A DNA stretch of 64,000 nucleotides, taken from contig NC_084940.1 in the NCBI RefSeq assembly GCF_958298935.1, positions 3,254,001-3,318,000 on the forward strand, in the 5' to 3' direction. The position numbers and the translations under genes are program-made. The notes under the pieces were generated by a model. The model was not told where the DNA came from. It worked only from the letters and a program-made list of their open reading frames with translations, and did no database searches. Below are positions 24,501 through 34,447 of the stretch, one piece after another. Source of the DNA: Phragmites australis. Lineage: Eukaryota; Streptophyta; Magnoliopsida; Poales; Poaceae. Position 1 is the first letter of the stretch; each line of letters begins with the position of its first letter.

Positions 24501-25745
24501 GCGGACCTGTCTGTCTTTTCCACATGAATATCGACCAGATAAGAGGGACTCCTCAAAGGAGCCAACTAGCGACCTCCTTACAGGAAGAAGGCTCAAACTC
24601 CTAATACATCCTATGTGGGGAGATACAGGGGTAGATTCTGGGCCCCAATTTCGATGTCTTCTATCTAAATTCCTCTTAGGGGTCATTGTATCAAATCCAT
24701 CATGATAAATACTAGTTTTTTCTAACATATCCCTCATCCTTATTCTACCACCATATTCTGAATAATCTTCACCATTTGATCTTTCCATTTCCTTCAAGTT
24801 CAGGAAATCATTTTCAGTTACCCCTGTTGAATTTTCGTGAGCTCTTGCAGTCTTCATTCTATGCATCCATTTTGGACCAAGAGGAAACAGAGTGAGTGGA
24901 GGAGAATGTGATAATCTTGCAGGTGGTATAGAAACCCTTGCAAGATTCATAATCGTTTCGGCTCCTAGGTGATCTGAGCAAGAAAAGGATTTCCTGCCCT
25001 CAAGCAAAGGACCATCGGTGAAAATATTAGAGCTAAACTTACTGACCCCCTGCCCTGTACTCTGATTGGAGTACCTCAACGCTGGCGAAGTAGGTGACCC
25101 AAAGGAATCAAGAGTTCCAGTGTTTGCCTTTTTACTGTCATGCAAGCCAGAAGAAAAGAGTTGCCTACCACAATGAATGTGCTGATATTTGGCATCACCG
25201 GAACCAATATTCAGCGCATCACCGTGAAACTGTTCATCAGGAAGCACATTGTTTAATGGTGACAACACCCTTTTCCTTGCCTGAGGTCCATGCTGTTCAA
25301 CTGATGAATCACAGTTATCAATGACCAAAGATGAATGCATCTTGTCAGCTACCATCATATCAGAACCTCCGATGGAACTAGCAAAACCTGAATCAAACCC
25401 AACGACCCTCCTTGCAGGCATCTGGACAGTAGGTCCGAATTTAGGGCATGATTGACAACTTGGATGTCTCGAATCAGGACTAAGGCCTTGGAAGACTGCA
25501 GGACCATCAATGGAACGGCTGGTTCCGAAATGACTATCAAATCCATCCAAAGCATCCAATGCAGATTTTCTCTTGAAATCACAGATGGATGGGTATGGAA
25601 ACGCCCTGCTGCTTGAGGTTCCTGCGTGAAGTTTACCTGAATCACAGGCACCACCACCACCACCACTGAAACGAGGACTAATGATAGATGCACTCAATGT
25701 AGTAGGTGCTTCCTCCTTGATCGCAGGAACTTGAGGCAAACCCAT
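21508..25745 (-). CDS. ATOS (FAM214)-family protein
   Basis: Six minus-strand exons: 25745-24507, 24413-24162, 23394-23314, 22569-22428, 22349-21910 and 21564-21508, giving 737 codons in frame. The first 390 residues are Ser/Gly-rich and probably disordered. The ATOS-like conserved domain begins at [12 protein letters not shown] (about 394-405) and runs through [34 protein letters not shown] and [17 protein letters not shown] (about residue 530). The C-terminal module has [16 protein letters not shown] (about 650-665), [15 protein letters not shown] and the end [11 protein letters not shown], matching the 'chromosome segregation during meiosis' region of FAM214 proteins. In animals these are nuclear regulators; the plant role is not established to my knowledge. 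The exon 4/5 junction (22428/22349) is the least certain, since it was chosen to bypass an in-frame TAA. Untranslated exon(s) probably lie near 26.0-26.6 kb. Confidence 0.88.
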
Positions 25746-26769
25746 CTCAATATAGTTGCTTCAATAAAAGGACAAAAGTACTTGCTCTTACTTCTGAAAT
25801 GTATTTATTCAGATGCTGCGATGACCCCCTTCAGTTTCTTACGTCACGCTCCAAAACTCCAACAACTGTTCCAATTTCCACTCTATCAACATGCGAAAGT
25901 TAAAACTTAAAACTACATTGCGATTTCTGATTCACACCCATCAGTAGTAAGGATGCCGCCGCCACCCCACCACCAATCATGCTCCGATAGTTACTGCGAC
26001 AATTGGAGATGAAGCACAACTTGGAGCCTGAACAAGCAACAAGAAACCTGGAACGAACCATACCAAGATCAGATCATAGCCCTGCAGACACAATCAAAGC
26101 TGTCACTGCACTGATATTAAATAAGCTAGCTCATGATCATCTTCTTCAGACTTGATCACAAGAGGATTCTGAATCACCAGTAGTAATTAACTTGTAAAGT
26201 TATCCTTGGCACATCAATAAAAAAAACAGTGAAGTATCAATAATGCTAACACGATGTGATGCAGCAAAATTAGCAAAACCCCGAGAATTTTGGAAGGAAA
26301 AACAAATCACCGACATTAACTGGTACGTGCTCCACCACGCAGTAAACAAATCCAATCCAGTCCACAACAAATTAGATGGATTGGTTTGCATTTCCAAAAC
26401 AAATGCCCATCAAGGACTCACAGCAAAGAAAAGAGGATATTCTACAGTAGAACCAATCCCTCCAAGCAAGCTAACCAGAGCGTCCTAACCAACAAAAGAA
26501 TGAGATCACGGATCTGGATCGAGGCGTGATCGGCCGACGAGGAGGGAGGAGGAATCCGCCGCAGCACCACGATCGGGCCCAAATTGGATCGTATTTTCTG
26601 CAACTGGGCTAATTCGCTCGGAGTCATTGAAAATATAAGCAAAATCGCAGCGAATTACCGAGGAATAGATACGGCATTTCTTCGAGTTTCCCCTCCCGGT
26701 TTTTCTTCTCCCAAGTCCCAACCTCCCTTTGCGGTGAATGTTTGGGTTCTTCTCTCTCCTCTCTCCTCC
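25746..26769. other. 5' UTR intron and promoter of the ATOS-family gene
   Basis: No coding exon. A GC-richer patch at 26500-26600 probably holds the transcription start and a leader exon on the minus strand. The MULE begins at 26770, close to this presumed promoter. Confidence 0.45.
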
Positions 26770-29262
26770 GAGAAATTTCGGTATTTGCCACCTAACTCAC
26801 GTGCCTCTCTAGAATTATCATCCAATTCACATATCTTTCAGAATATAACACCGAGCATACAAATTTCTTCAGAATACGACATCCGCGCCAACACCTTTGG
26901 CGCGGAGGTGACTATTTCTCAATTTGTACCTGGTCCGCGCCGACGCCATTGGCGCGGAACCTCTATCTGTTCGGGATAAATCTGTCGATCCCCAACCATC
27001 CAACCGCTCGAAACAAAAACCCCCGACCTCTTTCTGTAGTTTGAGCTAGGGTTCTTGAGGGCTGCTCCAAGGGAAGTCTCGGTTGCTTAGCAAGGGCGGA
27101 TCTCGGTGGCTTCCGTGATTCCCAGCGAGGTTCCTCCCGGGTAAGCCCTAATCTCCATCCTTGTAGCTCGGGTTAGGGAAGAAACCGGTGGGAACACGAA
27201 TGATTTGGGCAGGAAGGTAAATAATTTTGTGTGTTGTTTTCTTTTTCGTATTCGGTAGGATAGATCCCGATGCCGCTTTTAGCCTCTGTGTTTCGTTTGG
27301 TGATTATTGTGCTAAGTTGGATGATGGAACTTGTGAGCCGGTGTCGCGCAAATATGACGAGTGGGTTGTGGACTATCGATGCTGCTCATTGTAGAGTTTG
27401 CAAAAGGATTTTGCATCACGGGTGAAGTGGGGTAGCAGCCAAGAGGCAGTGGTGAGTGGATTTGACAAGAGCACAGGAATGGAAACAAAAATTGAGGACA
27501 ATATGGCTTTATTGCGCGCATTCTCTGAGAGGTGTGGTGAGAAGAGGTTATTTTTTATTGTCGATGTTGTCGACAAACCTGGTCAGTTGGTTAGTACCTC
27601 AACTGTTACAACGCTAAATGATGTTGCCATCAGTAATGTTGTGACGGAGAAAGTAATTGCACGAGAAGGGTCAAGCAATGAAGTAGGCAACCTATCTAAT
27701 GTGCAAGTTCCGACTGTTGTTGATTGGGATAGTTTGAAGATTGTTCCAATTCCAGAAGAGCAGATAGGGTGTGCATTAGCAGTGATGGGGGAAGATGAAA
27801 TGTATTCATATCTGGGTTTGAGAGATGAGGATGATAGAGCAGAGCAAGCTAGGCTTGCAGCTGAGAAGGAGAAAGAATCTGTTGTTGTGGATGGGGACTT
27901 TGAAGGTGCAGAGCTATCGGTGAATGACTTTGTTCCTGGCGAGGGAGCTATTTTTTATGATAGGGAGGACCCCTCAATGACAGTTGGAAGCACATATTCT
28001 TCAATGAATGAATTCAGGTCAGCAGTGAGACAGCATGCTATAAAGGGACAATTTGAGTTAGGAACAGAGAAATCTGATTCAGATAGGTTCAGGGGTTATT
28101 GCACAACTAAGGGTTGTCTATAGGCTATTGTAGCGCGGTAGCTGCGTGGTGTTGGAGAAGGAAAGTCAGTGAGGGTACTAACTTTTAACTTTGCATATTG
28201 GTGTAACCTATCAAATTTATGTTAGTAACCAATTGTACTAACTAATTTCTCCTATTGTGGTAGGTTACAGTGAACAATTTTGAGCACACATGTGCATCAA
28301 CTGGCAGAGTGAAGACGAAGATAACAACATTTCATTGGGTGGCAGAGAAGGCAATCCCCTTTCTAAAGAAGGATCCAAATATGGGTGAAAAAAACTGCAA
28401 GAAGAGTTAGAGGACAAGTACAATGTCACACTGGGATATTCTACAGTGTGGGCTGGTAGGCAAAAGGCTATTGATCAGATTTTTGGGTCATGGGAAGAAA
28501 GCTTTGGATACTTGTACAGATTCAAGGCAGAGGTTGAGGACAAAATGCCTGGAAGTGTTGTAGAGATAGATGTAAAGGTTGATTGTGATGAGGTTTATTT
28601 CCACTGATTCTTCTGTTGCTTCAAACCAAGCATTGATGGTTTCCTAAATGGTTGTAGACCATACTTGAGCATAGATGCCACAAAACTTAATGGAAGGTGG
28701 AATGAGAATCTAGCTTCAGCTAGAGCCTGTGAAGTTGCCTGTGAAAGCTATGCCACAAAACTATGAAACTCGATGAATCTGTATGAGCCTGTGAAGTTGC
28801 TTGTGAAGTTGCTGTGAAAGCAAACTGGCACTACCAGGAATTCAGGGGGTTCACGCCAAAGAAATTGGCGCGGATATGCAGATGTTCAGCGCCAAATACT
28901 ATGGTGTGGAGAAATGTACTTTACACACCAAAGTATTTGGCGTGGAAGTGACGACCAGCCAGCCTCCCCATACTCTCTGTATTGCTGGCGCTGGACTGCT
29001 AAACCTCCGCGCCAAATTATTTGGCGCTGACATGGCAGGTCCGCGCCAATGGGTAGTGAACAGTACACAAGGGCATAATGGTCCGGCCCGGTGGAGAGAA
29101 AATACGAAATTGAGAAATAGGCACCTCCGCGCCAAAGGTGTTGACGTAGATGTCGTATTCTGAAGAAATTCGTGTGCTCGGTGTTATATTCTGAAAGGCA
29201 CGTGAATTGGATGGCAATTCCAGAGAGGCACGCGAATTGGGTGACAAATACCGAAATTTCTC
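26770..29262 (+). mobile_element. Mutator-like element (MULE) with long TIRs
   Basis: The terminal inverted repeats of about 165 bp start GAGAAATTTCGGTATTTG at 26770 and end with its complement at 29262. They are flanked by 9-bp repeats CTCTCCTCC (26761-26769) and CTCTCCTCT (29263-29271), 8 of 9 matching, which is the usual MULE target-site length. The interior encodes a decayed MURA transposase on the plus strand. Palindromic GCGCCAAA/TTTGGCGC motifs recur near both ends. The transposase is truncated, so the element is not autonomous. Confidence 0.9.
27398..28705 (+). pseudogene. MURA-type transposase, truncated
   Basis: The first open stretch (27398-28123) has an acidic N-terminal region and then the plant MuDR DNA-binding region (GSTYSSMNEFRSAVRQHAIK, then GYCTTKGC). 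After a stop and an intron-like or decayed interval come fragments typical of MURA: HTCASTGRVK, WVAEKAIPFLKKDPNM, YKVTLGYSTVW-like sequence, FGSWEESFGYLYRFKAEVE, and GCRPYLSIDATKLNGRWN at about 28650-28700. The sequence then breaks into a short 'gcctgtgaagttgc' repeat. The DDE catalytic core is absent, so it cannot be active. Confidence 0.85.
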
Positions 29263-29271
29263 CTCTCCTCT

Positions 29272-30096
29272 CCCCCTTTTCTCCTCCATGGTTAAATGGA
29301 TTCCAAAGACAAGGATTCTTTCTTATTGGTTCCTGTACATTTTATCCCGTAATTTTTATTCCCAGTTACAACCTGCAAGAGACACACCCCTGCATACATC
29401 CGTCACATTTCACATCTAAGGTTGTCAAAATCCCCCGATAGTGGTGCGAGCCACCGGCCATGGGCGAGGGGGAGTTGGGAGGAGGAGGCGCTGCACAGGA
29501 GCTACAAAGGGGAGTGGAGAGTGACCGTTCAGGATCTGACTCGAATCAGGGTTCATAGGTATTTACGGGTGCAAATTAAATTTCAATATCAGATCCGACG
29601 TGATAATTTCAGGAGATAATTTTTACACCTGAACTTATCCCTACCAGATTTGAAACTCGTAGGGTCCCGACCCAACCTGATCCACTGCCATCCTAATTCA
29701 CATCTCAAACACATGTGACCTATATTACAAATTATTTGCTAAAAAATGTTATGCATTAGGACGTGACTTGTGAGATCGTAGATTGAATTTTGTTAATATC
29801 TCTGGTTAATTCTGATTTAAGCCCAAAAATTATGGGGGGCTGAACCGCTAAAGCCATAATATTTGAACATCAGGTTCACTTAAAGATACATATCTCTTCT
29901 TGATTTTTTTCTTCTTAGCTCTATTTTATAGCCTCGCCTCAATCTTTATATTGCCTCTTGCTAATCAGTAGCCAATGACGATTCCCTTTGATCCTATCAA
30001 GATCGTCCACATTGTATTGTTGCATATCTTCTCACATCACCACACGCATTCTCATAACATTTACTAAAGATTGAAGATGGAGAACTTATATGGTTA
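29272..30096. other. Intergenic, no gene recognised
   Basis: GC-rich sequence at 29440-29560 gives a short ORF without a recognisable domain. The remainder is AT-rich. No structured repeat was found. Confidence 0.4.
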
Positions 30097-30412
30097 CAAT
30101 GTTCTTCCACGACGCGGTAGCTGCACCACTTGATTAGCACGATACGATAAAAATCCGACTTAACACCAAATACCCTGCACATGCATGGTAACAGAGAGCA
30201 AGGTTAGTCCGACACATTGCTATGTGGTGCTGTGCCCGTGAACTATAGATTAGCAACTTCTGCTTTCCACTACGAACAATGAACTAAGAATAAATCGCTT
30301 GCAATGGAGCTTGCACGTACCAAAGTTAGAGGGGGATGACATCGCAGATAATGGATAATGGAAACTCACCCTATGTTTTGCTAATTGACTCGGCAGATGC
30401 TCACAATGGCTG
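30097..30412 (+). repeat. Copy of the 3' end of the gene at 46.4-54.1 kb
   Basis: Collinear with 46178-46480 in the same orientation at high but imperfect identity. Shared blocks include 'acaatgttcttccac', 'gatagcac/gaacgata', 'ccaaataccctgcacatg', 'gctatgtggtgctgtgc' and 'ccctatgttttgcta'. In the source gene this interval is the 3' UTR plus the last codons (ending SAVAESVSKT and stop). The copy lies in a MULE-derived region, so capture by a transposon is the likeliest origin. Confidence 0.8.
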
Positions 30413-30572
30413 ACTGGCTCCGTGAGGAAGCACATCATCCCGTACACGTAGTAGTGGGTGCAGTGAACATTCTTGGAAGATCGTTAGCCATTGTATCTGC
30501 CGAATCAGTCAGCAAAACATAGGGTGAGTTTCCATTATCTAGTATCTGCGATGTCATCCCCCCATTTTCTAA
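30326..30572. repeat. Foldback inverted repeat with gene-derived arms
   Basis: The arms 30326-30412 and 30484-30572 are imperfect reverse complements over about 87 nt with a spacer of about 71 nt. Both arms contain the terminal coding segment related to the gene ending at 46441. Confidence 0.75.
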
Positions 30573-32215
30573 GTTCGGTACGTGAAACCGTGTCCAATCA
30601 CTTGGAGCCGTACCTGCTCTGGCGTACACACAGTCGTGGGTGCCGTGAACATGACCCAACCGAACCGCCAGAGCAGGTACGCCTCCAAGTGATTGGACAT
30701 GGTTGCGTCGTTGGCCTCGGTGGATGTAATCCGCCTATTAGTACAAACAAAATGCAAAGTATCAACTTCATACATTACAACTATCCTTGAACTACAACAT
30801 CGAATACCTGCATGACACAAAAAAGTTTCCAATATAACAAGTGTGTAAAAAAATTAAATAAACAATGCATTTCATACATGACAATTATCTCGGATCTACA
30901 ACAACAAATGAAACATTAATGTCAATAAATAGTACATTACACGACACATATAAGTAGAATATACACCTTGCAGTACAATACACCACAAATATAAGTAAAC
31001 AATAAACTCATAGTACGTTACACGTCAAATATAAGTAGAACATTCAACTTACAATACATTACACCGCAAATATAAGTACTACATACATCACGAAATGACA
31101 ACTACGACTTAGATGGTAGCATCATTCGCCAGCTGTGCATCGTTCGTGTCATTATCCTTTGTGTTCTTAGGATAATACCTATATGTGTGTCCCATTTCAT
31201 CGCACTTGCTGCACCACTTGACATGACGACATGCTACAGACTCATCCATGTCATTCCGAATGCGTCTTGTCTTGCGGCGGCTTGCCTTTTGCTTCATCGT
31301 GTCGCCATCTGGGATGAATCGTTTCTCCGTACCTAGATTTTCCGTGAACATTACCGAACCCATAAAGCTTATGGTTCCAGTGGCCATGATAGCTTCCTTC
31401 ATGAAATACTCGAACATATATAAACGAGGCACCAACCGAGTCTCAGCATAAGCAGCAATCACATATGAGCATGGCTTGTGAAGTAGCTTTGGTTTCTAGC
31501 ATGAAGATATGCATGCATCATTCTTCAGAACGCACTCCTGCACATTCCTCTCACGATTGCCATCCCACCAACCTTTGTCCCTACAAAGAATTTCAAAAAG
31601 GTGCTCCACGGTGCCCATGTCCTTTGCCCGATGCATATGTGCCTTCTTTGTCGCTTTTGCTATGTATTCAGTGACCTTGGAACCATATATCAACTAATTG
31701 TCAGCCATTGCCGCAGAAGGTGCAGCATACTGGTCCCTGAAGCAGTTGCACATCCCATGCAGAATAAATTCCATAATTGCAACAAGTGGGAACCCCTTGC
31801 ACCACGCATGACCCAGTTATACACCTCAGCCAAGTTTGTCGTCATGATACCATATCTAGTCCCCTCACTATCATCCAACAAAGCCCACTTCTCCTTCAGC
31901 TCATGCTCAATCCACTCTAAGAAGTTCTTAACTGATGGTCCTATCCTCCTCTGTAGGTTCAGATGATCTAGTGGGATCCAACCAAGAGCCACAGGGAGGT
32001 TCTCCTCTTCCCGCACTGAATTCCTTGCTACCTCTTGAGTATGCTTCGTCAGCTCCAAGCCTTTGCCAAAGAGCATTGAACTTTCGCTGCTGATTTTGAC
32101 TGCAAAGTCTCTTGAAAAGATTCATAAGATGCTTGTTCTTGAATTGGCTAAACAAGTTTGCACCCAAATGCCTCATGCACCACCTGCTCTTCAGGCCCAG
32201 CCACATGGTTGTGAC
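30560..32215 (-). pseudogene. MULE-derived coding fragments: MURA C-terminus and plant mobile domain
   Basis: On the minus strand, frames broken by shifts read RWCMRHLGANLFSQFKNK (about 32180), then EKWALLDDSEGTRYGIMTTN and NLAEVYNWVMRGARG (about 31850). SWIM-type sequence with ERNVQECVLKND (about 31540) and a C-terminal zinc knuckle CSKCDEMGHTYRYYP (about 31200) follow. This order is that of grass MURA transposases. Beyond it, 30832-30660 encodes EANDATMSNHLEAYLLWRFG, typical of the transposon-linked plant mobile domain. Multiple stops make it non-functional. Terminal inverted repeats were not located. Confidence 0.8.
30591..30699. repeat. Short near-perfect hairpin
   Basis: The arms 30591-30624 and 30666-30699 are reverse complements at 33 of 34 positions with a 41-nt loop. 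The sequence belongs to a plant-mobile-domain fragment (see the MULE-derived region). Confidence 0.85.
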
Positions 32216-32434
32216 TCCACGATGTACTGATCCATGCTACATATCAAGGATTGCATGAAGGATCCATGCATGCCCATCATGTATAAGACAAATGTGGGGA
32301 GGCTTTGTTCAAAATTTCCCAAGCACCAGAGGCAAACAGTATAATCAATAACTTTGGTACATTCTCTTTCTTTAATATGCTATCTTTTGTGTTTGATATT
32401 ATTTTCTTCAAATTGATATAGAATTTATGTACAG

Positions 32435-33024
32435 TGTTTAGAGACTACAAGAAAAAGGCAGAGAGCAAATATTTTATGGCAGTTAATGACCATAATAAGA
32501 TCGATGCCCTCATCCGAATAACAGAAGCATTACAACCTAGCGAAATATGTGTGGCTATTGACCGATTTGAGGAGAAGTCACATGAATTTCAAAAGTGGAT
32601 ACAAGAGATACCTCGCCATCATATTCTTGTCATGGAGGAGTGTACAATAGTACATTTTACCACTAAACATGAGGGTGGTAGAAGTTTGCTAGTTGTATTT
32701 GATGCTACATTGCCCAAAGATATCTGCAACGACTTTGTTGACTCGTTTATCGTTGTCCTTGTGGCTCCCCGGGAGCGGGCATTACTGGATAAGGGAATCA
32801 AGGAATTAAATGCGCTGACTTATGTTTATTTTCATGGTGGTAAGTAGCATGTTGCTCTGCTGAACAAAATTGATATATTATCAGCATTCAATGATTCAAT
32901 TACCTGTTGTGCAGTGAGAGAAGTAAAGATCGATCAGAACAAGAAGGGTGAAGGAAATATCAGTACGGAGAACAAGCAGCTGAAGTGGAAAGAATGGAAG
33001 AAGCATGTGTCCAAGGGACAGTGA
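32435..33024 (+). pseudogene. Orphan two-exon C-terminus of an unidentified gene
   Basis: Exon 32435-32839 follows a consensus acceptor (tacag) and ends at G|GTAAGT. Exon 32915-33024 follows ttgtgcag and ends in TGA. The frame is open across the junction (about 171 residues). It contains YFMAVNDHNKIDALIRITEA, then GGRSLLVVFDATLPKDI and FIVVLVAPRERALLDKGIKE, and ends in a Lys-rich tail ending HVSKGQ. The spacing of predicted strands and helices loosely recalls the C-terminal lobe of DEAD-box helicases, but I do not recognise the family with confidence. No upstream exons were found before the MULE remnant, so it looks truncated or captured. Confidence 0.5.
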
Positions 33025-34447
33025 CTTTTTTCTTTTGCTTTTTTTCTTGGTTCTCAGTTGGATGGATAATTGGATTAGGTGTAGTGAGGAGAATTGTTGG
33101 GTGAAGAGATGTGAGAGCTGGAGTTTTCTGTAGACTATGGTGTAGGGTCTGTTTAAACGGAGTCAGGCTGTAGTACGAAGACAGTTTTTTGGTTAGTTTT
33201 GCGTAGTAGTTCTGGTTGTGATCAGTCTGCAAAACTGGTGTGCAGCTGTAAGCGGCAGCCTAATCTTCTTTTTTATTCTTTTTATTTCCTGGAATGTTGG
33301 ATACTTTGCTGTTTGTTAGAACGTACTTATTTTGTTTTTTTTGTAAGAACGCCAAATTTGGGTGCTCACTTATTTAACTAAAGTGACATTTTCTTTTGCT
33401 ATGCCTTGGTGCTTGATTTGATAACACTTCCAATTAGTTTAGTGCCCGTTTTTGCTATGGCTAAATATTAGTAGCATCAGGCCTATGTGTTTTTTTTTTC
33501 CTTTTCTTTTTGAGATCGAAATGCCAAGTAATGCCTTGTCCTAGTTCGGTAAGATAATGTGCTTCCCTATTTTTAGGACCATTCCCCATATCATAGGGCT
33601 TATATTTAAAATGCATTTAAATTACTAGTTTGTAACTGAAATAATAAATATTGGATCTAAATAAATATTATTAAGTGAAGGGCCTTCTTTTCTTTGGCTC
33701 ACCCTAAGGTTCTCCTGGGCCCGATATACCTGCAAGGCAACCAGTGCGCTCAGGTTCCAACTTCCCATTCCATGGCTAGATTCATTCCACCTAACAAAAT
33801 GCGTGCAGTAGTAGCAAGTTGATGCTTCGTCCAAAAAGAAAAAAGAAAAAAGTTGATGCTTCGGTTACGGGCTTTTGAGCGCGAGACACCGCATCCGTTT
33901 GTGTTTAGTAAAAACATTCACTCGCTCTCTGAATGCTGTTCTATAGCGATGCGCTTGGATCAGTTATTTGGTCTTTAATTACTTGTTGATGCAAGCTCTA
34001 GATGACCGTAATCAATCGTGCTAGAAACGTCATTTCCCTTGGATTAAAACAGCGTCTACTGTCATTGATCCGTAATCAATCGTGCTAGAAATCCTCACAT
34101 TTCCAGAGTGACCAATATTTCAATGGACACTTATCTGCAATGCATTTCTCGTGTTCGTCCGTTGGATACCGGCCGGCCGGCTGTGTCGTGCAATGTCGAT
34201 GCTGCATTTCATCTGACACAAGCCATGAGAGTCACTTGGATGATGCATGCAACAACTGTGACATCCACATTGCTTCCCAACCGTATAACTGCTAGCCTGA
34301 ACAAACTAGGCAAACCTTGATGAATTCAATAGACAAAAATTCTATTGGGGTATAATCTATTCAACCCCCCATGTGTTTCATGTTATGTTCAGAAACTTCA
34401 AATAGAGAAAACAGAACTCACGTCATACCTTTCTAGTCATGCATTCT
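33025..34447. other. Intergenic, no gene recognised
   Basis: T-rich 3'-UTR-like sequence continues to about 33500. The motif 'ccgtaatcaatcgtgctagaaa' occurs twice, near 34005 and 34069. No open frame carries a recognisable domain. Confidence 0.45.
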
